Both the position numbers and the translations under genes were made by a program. From an uncultured Paracoccaceae bacterium (lineage in GTDB: Bacteria; Pseudomonadota; Alphaproteobacteria; Rhodobacterales; Rhodobacteraceae): DNA of 7,889 bases. Each line of letters starts with the position of its first letter. Within the stretch, counting starts at the first letter, position 1. A model generated the notes under the pieces. It was not told the DNA's origin, searched no databases, and saw only the letters and a list, made by a program, of their open reading frames with translations. Shown here piece after piece: positions 1 to 5,833 of this stretch. Location of the stretch: assembly GCA_913054485.1 (NCBI GenBank), contig CAJXHQ010000127.1:1-7889 (forward strand). The letters run 5' to 3'.

Positions 1-813
1 CAAAAGGCGGCCCGTTACGTCGTTGATAACCCGAAGAAAATCGGCTTCTCCACGGTGCGCGAAATCGCCGAGGCTGCTGGTGTGAAGCCCAATACAATGG
101 TGCGGATGGCCCGGCTGGCCGGGTTTGCAGGCTACGAGGATTTCCGCGAGCACTTCCGGGACGCGATTCGCTCAGGTGAGGCGTCCTTGTCTGACCGGGC
201 CCGCTGGCTTCAGGAGATTCGCAGGCGCGGTGAGCTGGGCGAGCTTTATGCCGAAATGGCAAAGAGCACGCTTCAGAATGTGGAAGCGACTTTCGCTGCG
301 GCAAATGAAATTGACCTGCAGGCGGCGGCGCGGGCGATCTGGTTGTCGCGGAGCGTCTTTACGCTGGGTGTTGGTGTGAACAGTGCCAACGCCAGCAATT
401 TTTCCTACCTGGCATCGACAGGAATGAAGGAATTTCATGCCATCCCGCGTCCTGGCTCGACGAGTTTGGATGACCTCGCCTGGGCGGGGGAGCGGGATTG
501 CCTGATTGCGATCACCTGCGCCCCCTACCGGACCGAGGTTGTTGAAACCGTCCGCATTGCCAAGGCTCAGGGGCTCAAGGTCATCGCCCTGTCAGATTCG
601 CCTGCGGCACCGATCATACAGCAAGCCGACCATGGTTTCGTTGTGTCCACCGAAACCCCGCAGTTCTTCCCGTCTTCCGTCTCCACCATCGCGCTGCTGG
701 AGACGTTGCTGAGCTTCGTCATCGCCCTGTCTTCGGAAAAGGTCGTGGGCCGGGTCGAAGAGTTTCACAAACGCCGCCACCAGCTAGGCATTTATCATGA
801 GGAACCAAAATGA
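1..813 (+). CDS. MurR/RpiR-family transcriptional regulator (HTH + SIS), 5' partial
   Basis: DNA-binding regulator, the probable local controller of the downstream catabolic genes. The reading frame is open from base 1 and the true start lies outside the window; the GTG at 55 falls inside the helix-turn-helix and is not a credible start. In the 270 residues visible (numbered from base 1), residues 1-55 form the RpiR-type N-terminal HTH (the stretch STVREIAEAAGV, then NTMVRMARLAGF and GYEDFRE). Residues about 110-240 form a SIS domain with the GVGVNSANAS nucleotide-fold-like turn and a VIALSDSPAAPI strand-turn. The SIS loop that in sugar-phosphate-binding relatives reads like S-x-S-G-x-T is CAPYRTE here, so the effector may not be a sugar phosphate (inference). 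The stop overlaps the next start (ATGA, 810-813), implying translational coupling with the oxygenase. Family call is firm; effector, operator and sign of regulation are unknown. Confidence 0.93.
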   Translation, partial: QKAARYVVDNPKKIGFSTVREIAEAAGVKPNTMVRMARLAGFAGYEDFREHFRDAIRSGEASLSDRARWLQEIRRRGELGELYAEMAKSTLQNVEATFAAANEIDLQAAARAIWLSRSVFTLGVGVNSANASNFSYLASTGMKEFHAIPRPGSTSLDDLAWAGERDCLIAITCAPYRTEVVETVRIAKAQGLKVIALSDSPAAPIIQQADHGFVVSTETPQFFPSSVSTIALLETLLSFVIALSSEKVVGRVEEFHKRRHQLGIYHEEPK

Positions 814-1898
814 CCGCACCTCTTACTCATTCGCTGGACGCCAGCTACTACACCGACCCTGCCGTCTTCGATAAGGAGATGGCGGGCCTGCTGTCCCGGA
901 CCTGGCAATATGCCGGGCACGCCGCGGATATCCCCAATGCTGGCGATTACTTCGCCTTCGAGATCGCGGGCCAGAGCCTCTTTGCGATCCGCGGCCGCGA
1001 CGAGGTGATCCGCACCTTCTACAACGTCTGCCAGCACCGGGCGCATGAAATGGTCAGCGGCACCGGCAACACCCGCGTCGTGGTATGTCCGTACCACCAG
1101 TGGACCTATGAGCTGACCGGCGGCTTGCGCGCCGGGCCGAACATCAAGAAGGTCCCGGGCTTTGACCGCGAGAAAATCTGCCTCACCGAAGTGCGCACCG
1201 AGGATTTCCTGGGCTTCATTTTCGTCAATCTAGACAATGACGCTGCATCCATGGACGAATGGTACCCCGGCGTGCGCGAGGAGATTGCGGAGTTTGTGCC
1301 GCATATCGACTCGCTTGCGCCTTTGGAATGGGTCGAGATCCCGGAAAACTGCAACTGGAAGGTCTCGATCGAGAATTATTCCGAGTGCTACCACTGCCCC
1401 ACCAACCACCCCACCTTCGCCGAGGGTGTGATCGACCCGTCAACCTATGACATCCAGCCCGCCGATAAGGGCTATGTGCTGCGTCATACGACCCAGTGTC
1501 AGTCGCTGGACAAGATGACCTATCCGATCGACTTGGAGAGCAACGAGCGTGCAGGCGACTACCAGAGCTGGTTCCTGTGGCCGATGTTCTCCTTCCAATG
1601 TTACCCGGGCAACGTTCTGAACACCTATCACTGGCGCGCCAATACAGTTGACACCTGCACGGTCTGGCGCGGCTGGTACACCGAAGGTGGCCACGAGAGC
1701 GATGTCATCCGAGGTCTGGCGGTGCAGGATCGCGAGACCACAGTGGCAGAAGACATCCGCCTGGTTGAATCCGTCCACAAGGGATTGAAATCCAAGGGGT
1801 ATATCCCGGGTCCGCTCGTCATCGACCCTGCCTGTGGAGTGATGAGCGAACATTCTATCGCAAAGCTCCAGCAATGGATGCGCGAAGCCGTCGACTGA
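810..1898 (+). CDS. Rieske [2Fe-2S] non-heme iron oxygenase, alpha subunit (CntA/GbcA/stachydrine demethylase-like)
   Basis: Terminal oxygenase of a two-component Rieske system, 362 aa, cytosolic. The [2Fe-2S] cluster ligands are visible as C74-x-H76 and C93-x2-H96 (CQH and CPYH). The catalytic mononuclear iron site is E192-x2-H195-x4-H200 in ENYSECYHCPTNH, with D315 in AEDIRLVESVHKGL as the likely third ligand. Glu rather than Asp at the bridging position 192 is the pattern reported for carnitine monooxygenase CntA (about 371 aa), and the length suits this quaternary-amine group better than two-subunit aromatic dioxygenases; no beta subunit gene follows. The ATG at 810 is chosen because GAGGA (799-803) sits six bases upstream and it overlaps the regulator stop. 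With the BCCT carrier and aldehyde dehydrogenase nearby, oxidative C-N cleavage or N-demethylation of a betaine-like substrate is the best inference. The flavin/ferredoxin reductase it needs is not in the window. Carnitine, glycine betaine, proline betaine or another methylated amine cannot be told apart. Confidence 0.93.
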   Translation: MTAPLTHSLDASYYTDPAVFDKEMAGLLSRTWQYAGHAADIPNAGDYFAFEIAGQSLFAIRGRDEVIRTFYNVCQHRAHEMVSGTGNTRVVVCPYHQWTYELTGGLRAGPNIKKVPGFDREKICLTEVRTEDFLGFIFVNLDNDAASMDEWYPGVREEIAEFVPHIDSLAPLEWVEIPENCNWKVSIENYSECYHCPTNHPTFAEGVIDPSTYDIQPADKGYVLRHTTQCQSLDKMTYPIDLESNERAGDYQSWFLWPMFSFQCYPGNVLNTYHWRANTVDTCTVWRGWYTEGGHESDVIRGLAVQDRETTVAEDIRLVESVHKGLKSKGYIPGPLVIDPACGVMSEHSIAKLQQWMREAVD

Positions 1899-1902
1899 TC
1901 CC

Positions 1903-1924
1903 GAACAACAGAACAAGCGAACAA
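1903..1924 (+). repeat. Three GAACAA repeats at exact 8-base spacing
   Basis: GAACAA occurs at 1903-1908, 1911-1916 and 1919-1924, separated each time by two bases (CA, GC). The array starts four bases after the oxygenase stop and ends immediately before the terminator stem. In RNA it would be an unstructured A/C-rich tract. A role as protein or Rho/Hfq contact site or as an operator is only a possibility; chance is not excluded for so short an array. Confidence 0.5.
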
Positions 1925-1956
1925 CCGGAGGGTGGGCACCGCCCTCCGGATTTTTT
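1925..1956 (+). terminator. Intrinsic terminator between oxygenase and aldehyde dehydrogenase genes
   Basis: CCGGAGGG (1925-1932) pairs perfectly with CCCTCCGG (1942-1949). The stem can extend inward by a T-G wobble and two G-C pairs, leaving the three-base loop GCA. One A and then six T residues follow (1951-1956), a textbook Rho-independent terminator on the plus strand. The next four bases, GGAG (1957-1960), are the ribosome binding site of the dehydrogenase at 1969, so there is no room for a separate promoter after the terminator. This suggests partial read-through or attenuation inside the unit, or a downstream transcript that starts upstream of the hairpin. Confidence 0.85.
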
Positions 1957-1968
1957 GGAGACGAGAAC

Positions 1969-3423
1969 ATGCAAGACGTGAAGCCGTACTGGCAGAACTA
2001 CGTGGACGGCGAATGGGCCGACGGCGGGGCAGGGCGCATCGCCGTTGCCGATCCGGCCACCGGCGAGACTCTGGCCGAGCAGGCGCTGGCGGATGCCGCG
2101 AATGTGGGCCGGGCCGTCGCCGCGGCGCGCCGGGTGCATTTGTCGGGTGCGCTCAGCAGTCTGCGTGCGGTGGAACGCGGCCGGATGGTTCAGGCAATGG
2201 GCCGATACTTGCTGGAGCATATCGATGAAATCTCCCGCGTGCTGACGCTGGAGCAGGGCAAGCCGCTTTGGGAGGCCCGCGTGGAGATCGAAGGCGCGGC
2301 CCGGTATTTCGAGTATTACGGCAATCAGGCGGAAACGGTCGAAGGCCGTTCGATCCCGCTGGGGGCGGATTACTACGACTTCACAACCTACGAACCCTAT
2401 GGCGTCTCGGCGCAGATCATCCCCTGGAACTACCCGGTGGAGATGACCGCGCGGTCGCTCTCGGCAGCGCTTGCAACGGGCAACGCCTGTGTCATCAAAA
2501 CGCCCGAGCTGACGCCGCTGACCAATGCCTGGCTTGCCCATGCCGCCGAGGCAGCAGGTCTTCCCGCCGGCGCGGTTAATATCCTCTGCGGTCTTGGCCA
2601 TGAGGCCGGTGCGGCCCTGTCTGCACACGAGCATGTGAACCAGATCGTCTTTACCGGGTCGGTGCCGACCGGGGTCGCCATTGCCTCGGCTGCGGCGCGC
2701 AATGTTGTGCCCTGCGTGCTGGAGCTGGGCGGGAAGTCTGCCGCCATCGTCCACGCGGATGCGGATCTGGATGCCTTCGTCAATGATGTGCGCTGGGGCA
2801 TTTTCTTCAACGCGGGGCAGGTCTGTTCCGCCATGAGCCGCCTGATCGTGCATGCCTCGGTCCATGACGAGCTGATCGACCGGCTGGCCGGCATGGCGTC
2901 CAGCCTGTCGGTGGGCGCCGGCATCGACCGCCCCGAATTCGGCGCGAACATGGGGGCCATGGTCAGCCACGGCCAGCGCGACCGCGCGCTTGGCATGGTG
3001 CAGAACGCGATCTCCGGCGGGGCGGTGGCCGCCTGCGGCGGCGCGGCACCGGATCATCCCGGCGCCTTCCTTGAGCCGACAATCCTGACCGGCCTGACGC
3101 CCGGGATGGCCATTGCGCGGGACGAGGCCTTTGCGCCTGTGCTGTCGGTTCTGACTTTTGAGACCGACTCGGAGTCCATCGCGATCGCCAATGGCACCGA
3201 CTACGGGCTGGTCGGCGGAGTCTACACCCGTGACATCGACAGGGCGATGCGGACCGCGCGCGATGTCCGCGCCGGTCAGGTCTTTGTCAACGAGTGGTAT
3301 GCCGGCGGCGTGGAAACCCCCTTCGGCGGCTACGGCAAATCCGGCTACGGCCGGGAAAAAGGGCGCGAGGCGCTGTGGAATTACGTTCAGACCAAGAACG
3401 TGGCCATCCGCATCCGGTCCTGA
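1969..3423 (+). CDS. NAD(P)-dependent aldehyde dehydrogenase (betaine-aldehyde dehydrogenase-like)
   Basis: Soluble aldehyde dehydrogenase, 484 aa, the usual full length of the superfamily. It should oxidise an aldehyde to the carboxylic acid with NAD(P)+. Visible hallmarks are the PWNYP motif with N154, the cofactor-binding K177 and E180 in KTPE, the FTGS turn (228-231), the general base E252 in LELGGKS, the catalytic nucleophile C286 in GQVCSA, and the late DEAFAPV motif (385-391), a variant of the commoner EEIFGPV that keeps the Glu and Phe. The ATG at 1969 follows GGAG at 1957-1960 with eight bases between. In context it would act on the aldehyde or semialdehyde released by the Rieske oxygenase, for example malic semialdehyde if the substrate were carnitine; that assignment is inference. 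A terminator directly precedes it and the BCCT gene follows after 51 bases. Superfamily membership is certain, substrate is not. Confidence 0.94.
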   Translation: MQDVKPYWQNYVDGEWADGGAGRIAVADPATGETLAEQALADAANVGRAVAAARRVHLSGALSSLRAVERGRMVQAMGRYLLEHIDEISRVLTLEQGKPLWEARVEIEGAARYFEYYGNQAETVEGRSIPLGADYYDFTTYEPYGVSAQIIPWNYPVEMTARSLSAALATGNACVIKTPELTPLTNAWLAHAAEAAGLPAGAVNILCGLGHEAGAALSAHEHVNQIVFTGSVPTGVAIASAAARNVVPCVLELGGKSAAIVHADADLDAFVNDVRWGIFFNAGQVCSAMSRLIVHASVHDELIDRLAGMASSLSVGAGIDRPEFGANMGAMVSHGQRDRALGMVQNAISGGAVAACGGAAPDHPGAFLEPTILTGLTPGMAIARDEAFAPVLSVLTFETDSESIAIANGTDYGLVGGVYTRDIDRAMRTARDVRAGQVFVNEWYAGGVETPFGGYGKSGYGREKGREALWNYVQTKNVAIRIRS

Positions 3424-3474
3424 CGGGAATTTACGAGTCAGAGATTTTTCAATGAAACTGGGAGGAAAAACCAC

Positions 3475-5148
3475 ATGTCAATCAAACCGCCATTAACGGA
3501 GCTGCCGATCAAAACGGCAGACAGCGGATTTTACAGGGGCTTTGCCAAGGACGTCACCATCACAGGAAAACTGGCCGTTGGCGGACTGGTGATCTGGGCC
3601 GTGGCCTTTCCCGACAACGCGGCCTCGGTCCTGTCGGGGCTGAATTCGTTCATCCTTGCGACGTTCAACTACTGGTACGTCTACGCCATGGCCTTCTTCT
3701 TCCTCACCTGCATCGGGCTGGCGCTGCTGCCGGCCTCGGCGCGGCTGAAACTGGGGCGGCCCGAGGACAAGCCTGAGTTCTCGACCTTCTCGTGGTTCTC
3801 GATGATGTTCGGGGCGGGGATCGGGATCGGCATGCTGACCTATGCAACGGGTGAGCCGATCTATCATTTCCAGACTAACCCGGATGTGATCATGGGCAGT
3901 GTCGAAGGCAGCTCGGTGGAAGCCGTGCGCTCGGCCTATAAATGGTCCTTCTCGCATTGGGGCCTGCATGCCTGGGCCAGCTATGCGGTTGTTGGGCTGG
4001 CGCTGGCCTATTTCTCGTTCCGGCGCGGTCTGCCGCTGACCATCCGCTCGGCGCTGGCGCCGCTGTTTGGCAAAGCGCTGTCGGGGCCGCTGGGCTTCGT
4101 CATCGACGTGGTCGCGGTTGTTGCCACCGTGCTTGGCGTCGCGCAGACCCTGGGCTTCGGCGTCAACCAGTTCATCGCGGGCATGCACCGGATCGGCGTT
4201 GGTGACTGGCTGCTGACCGATGCGGGCGATCCCACCAAATCCGCAATCGCGATGGCGCTGGTGGTGATCATCGGAGCCTCCACCCTGTCGGCCCTGTCCG
4301 GTGTCGGCAAGGGCATCAAATGGCTGTCTAACATCAACATGGGCCTCAGCTTTGCCCTGCTGGCCTTCTTCATGGTCTTCGGTTCGACCTTCTTCGGTCT
4401 TCAGGCGCTCTTCGTTGGCATCTTCGACTACCTGGCGGCAACGCCTTCGCTGCTGTTCACGGTGTGGAACAGCGACGGCGTGGACGGTTCCGTTGCCAGC
4501 CAGCTGGCCGGCTGGCAGGGCGGCTGGACGATCTTCTACTGGGCCTGGTGGGTGGCCTTTGCCCCCTTCGTGGGCGTGTTCCTGGCGCGGATCTCCAAGG
4601 GGCGCACCATCCGGGAATACGTGCTGGGCGCGGCCATCGTCCCGTCGGTGATGTGTTTTGTCTGGTTCGCGCTGGTCGGCGGCACAGCCATCGATCTGGA
4701 GCTCTCCGGCGAGGCGCAGAATGCGATCATCGGCACTGGCCTGTCGGACCAGCTGTTCGCCACGCTGTCGGCGATGCTGAGCGACACGCTGGCCTGGGTG
4801 TTCTCGGTCGCGGTTGTGATCCTGCTGCTCACCTACCTGGTAACGTCGGCGGATTCTGCTGTGCTGATCATCAACACCATCAACGCCGCCGGTGACGAAG
4901 GCCCCAAGGCCCGCCCGCACATCCTGTTCTGGGGCGCTGCCCTGGCGCTGGTCGTAGGGGCGCTCTTGATGATCGGCGGGCTGGGCGCGATCCAGACTGC
5001 GATGATCATCGGCGCGCTGCCGTTCAGCGTCGTGATGGTCCTGATGGCGGTTTCCTTGCTGAAGGCAATCTGGCGCGACAGCCAGCGTGAGAAGATGGGC
5101 CTGTCCTACTTCGATGACGAAAGCACCGGGCCGAGCCCGGCGGAATAA
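3475..5148 (+). CDS. BCCT-family betaine/carnitine/choline transporter
   Basis: Inner-membrane carrier for quaternary ammonium or related zwitterions, 557 aa, with a hydrophobic profile consistent with the family's 12 helices and short polar ends (residues 1-30 and 530-557). Family signatures include the glycine-rich unwound helix GAGIGIGM (113-120) followed by TGEP, the HWGLHAWASY segment (161-170) matching the aromatic-cage helix of BetP with W162, W167 and Y170 retained, and the signature AWWVAFAPFVG (357-367) followed by ARISKGRTIRE. At the third aromatic of that signature this protein has F362, where BetP has Trp and CaiT has Tyr. M289 in SNINM and the VTSADS segment (456-461) look BetP-like; CaiT uses an Arg in place of sodium, so Na+-coupled uptake is favoured (inference from remembered structures). 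The short C-terminus argues against a BetP-type osmosensor. GGGAGG at 3460-3465 supports the ATG at 3475. Its place among catabolic genes suggests nutrient uptake. Confidence 0.94.
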   Translation: MSIKPPLTELPIKTADSGFYRGFAKDVTITGKLAVGGLVIWAVAFPDNAASVLSGLNSFILATFNYWYVYAMAFFFLTCIGLALLPASARLKLGRPEDKPEFSTFSWFSMMFGAGIGIGMLTYATGEPIYHFQTNPDVIMGSVEGSSVEAVRSAYKWSFSHWGLHAWASYAVVGLALAYFSFRRGLPLTIRSALAPLFGKALSGPLGFVIDVVAVVATVLGVAQTLGFGVNQFIAGMHRIGVGDWLLTDAGDPTKSAIAMALVVIIGASTLSALSGVGKGIKWLSNINMGLSFALLAFFMVFGSTFFGLQALFVGIFDYLAATPSLLFTVWNSDGVDGSVASQLAGWQGGWTIFYWAWWVAFAPFVGVFLARISKGRTIREYVLGAAIVPSVMCFVWFALVGGTAIDLELSGEAQNAIIGTGLSDQLFATLSAMLSDTLAWVFSVAVVILLLTYLVTSADSAVLIINTINAAGDEGPKARPHILFWGAALALVVGALLMIGGLGAIQTAMIIGALPFSVVMVLMAVSLLKAIWRDSQREKMGLSYFDDESTGPSPAE

Positions 5149-5158
5149 TCGAAAACCC

Positions 5159-5182
5159 GGCCGGCCCCGCAGCGGGCCGGCC
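5159..5182 (+). repeat. Perfect 9-bp inverted repeat between BCCT and CMD genes
   Basis: GGCCGGCCC (5159-5167) and GGGCCGGCC (5174-5182) form a perfect stem with the six-base loop CGCAGC. It lies ten bases after the transporter stop. No T-run follows (TGTCCAAT), so a classical terminator is unlikely; an RNA-stabilising or Rho-stalling hairpin that sets the relative level of the last gene is more plausible. The function is inferred. Confidence 0.6.
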
Positions 5183-5204
5183 TGTCCAATGATGGAGATT
5201 ACTG

Positions 5205-5588
5205 ATGGACAAATCCCTTTTTGAGCACGGGCTGGAGCAGCGCAAATCGACGCTCGGCGCGGAATACGTGGAAAAGAACCTGGCGGCCGCGGATGGTTTC
5301 ACCCGCCCCTTCCAGGAGGCCATGACGGCCTGGTGCTGGGGGTTCGGCTGGGGCGATGACACCATCGACCATAAGACCCGTTCGATGATGAACCTCGCGA
5401 TGATCGGCGCGCTCGGCAAGATGCATGAATGGGAGGTCCACTGCAAAGGGGCGCTGAACAACGGCGTCACCAAAGAGGAAATCCAGTCGATCATCCATGT
5501 GATCGGCATCTATTGCGGTGTGCCGCAATCGCTGGAGTGTTTCCGCGTCGCGCGCAAGGTACTGACCGAACGCGGTTTGCTGGACTGA
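5205..5588 (+). CDS. Carboxymuconolactone decarboxylase (PcaC-like) family protein
   Basis: Small soluble all-helical protein of 127 aa, close to the usual length of 4-carboxymuconolactone decarboxylase. Diagnostic segments in order are EHGLEQRKSTLG (7-18), WGFGWG (45-50), DHKTRSMMNLAMIGALG (55-71), H79, ALNNGVTKEEI (83-93) and YCGVPQSLECFRVA (103-116). It has no AhpD-type CxxC pair, so a peroxidase-like disulfide role is unlikely. In the protocatechuate pathway such enzymes decarboxylate 4-carboxymuconolactone to the enol-lactone of beta-ketoadipate, but no other protocatechuate gene (PcaG/H, PcaB, PcaD) is present here. In this operon the protein more likely handles a decarboxylation, lactone or ring-derived intermediate of the betaine-like substrate; this is inference. 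The ATG at 5205 is supported by GGAG at 5194-5197. It is the last gene of the plus-strand unit. Family call is firm, reaction unknown. Confidence 0.88.
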   Translation: MDKSLFEHGLEQRKSTLGAEYVEKNLAAADGFTRPFQEAMTAWCWGFGWGDDTIDHKTRSMMNLAMIGALGKMHEWEVHCKGALNNGVTKEEIQSIIHVIGIYCGVPQSLECFRVARKVLTERGLLD

Positions 5589-5715
5589 TCCGGCACGGAG
5601 CCTGGGCATTTAATCAAAAGGTGCTGGCACGCGTCTTGCGTGCTGGTACTGAAGGGGACCCGGCAAACCGGACAGTTGGCTAAGGTGTATCCCAAACCTT
5701 TGAAGGGATACGAAA
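5589..5715. other. Spacer after the operon with hairpins; probable IS left-end region
   Basis: No gene is seen in these 127 bases. GCACGC (5627-5632) and GCGTGC (5638-5643) form a stem with loop GTCTT that can be extended outward by wobble and C-G pairs to about nine pairs. Read on the minus strand it is followed shortly by TTTT, so it could end leftward transcription; on the plus strand no T-run follows. A second inverted repeat, GTATCCC (5687-5693) with GGGATAC (5705-5711), sits just before the transposase start and is probably the leader of the insertion sequence. The exact left end of the element could not be located from this single copy. Confidence 0.45.
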
Positions 5716-5823
5716 ATGGCGAAGCGCCGAAACTTTACAGATCCGTATAAAGCCAAGGTTGCGCTTGAGGCGCTGCGTGGTGACAAGACCGTTCAGGAGA
5801 TCGCAGCGAAGCTTCAGCTGTAA
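5716..5823 (+). pseudogene. IS3-family transposase OrfA, truncated remnant
   Basis: An ATG at 5716, preceded by GAAGGG (5702-5707), opens a 35-codon frame ending in TAA. The product begins MAKRRNFTDPYKAKVALEAL and continues with RGDKTVQEIAAKLQL, the standard N-terminal half of the helix-turn-helix of IS3-type OrfA proteins (full length is usually about 90-110 aa). It stops just before where the recognition helix (typically H-P-x-Q-V-S-x-W) should come. No rest of OrfA and no OrfB integrase core (DDE) follows; the next bases belong to the convergent DUF2165 gene. It is therefore a non-functional right-truncated fragment. The family is recognisable; the IS3 subgroup is not determined. Confidence 0.85.
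5716..5823 (+). mobile_element. Left-end fragment of an IS3-family insertion sequence
   Basis: The OrfA stub marks an insertion-sequence scar. Only the OrfA start is certain; the leader with its inverted repeat (5687-5711), and perhaps sequence back to about 5620, probably also belongs to the element. The right junction must lie close to 5820, because homology to OrfA ends with KLQL and the DUF2165 stop is only ten bases beyond the TAA. No right terminal repeat or target duplication was recognised, which fits deletion of the rest of the element together with some flanking DNA. Confidence 0.6.
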
Positions 5824-5833
5824 CCCCCCAGTC

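Noticed and set aside
55..57. GTG as start of the RpiR regulator
   Set aside because: The frame is open upstream to base 1 and codes for the expected first helices of the HTH domain, so this GTG is an internal Val.
1855..3474. Open 539-codon frame on the minus strand
   Set aside because: It lies antisense to the clearly recognisable aldehyde dehydrogenase, has an Arg/Gly/His-rich composition without family motifs, and is explained by codon bias in high-GC DNA.
3424..3474. Separate promoter for the BCCT gene
   Set aside because: The 51-base spacer has an excellent ribosome binding site but no convincing -35/-10 pair and no terminator, so simple co-transcription with the dehydrogenase is preferred.
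3493..4920. Open 475-codon frame on the minus strand
   Set aside because: Antisense to the BCCT gene; the product is strongly Arg/Gln/Asp-rich with no recognisable domain, typical of a shadow of a G/C-ending codon pattern.
5205..5588. AhpD-type alkylhydroperoxidase
   Set aside because: The redox CxxC pair is absent and the segments match PcaC-like proteins instead.
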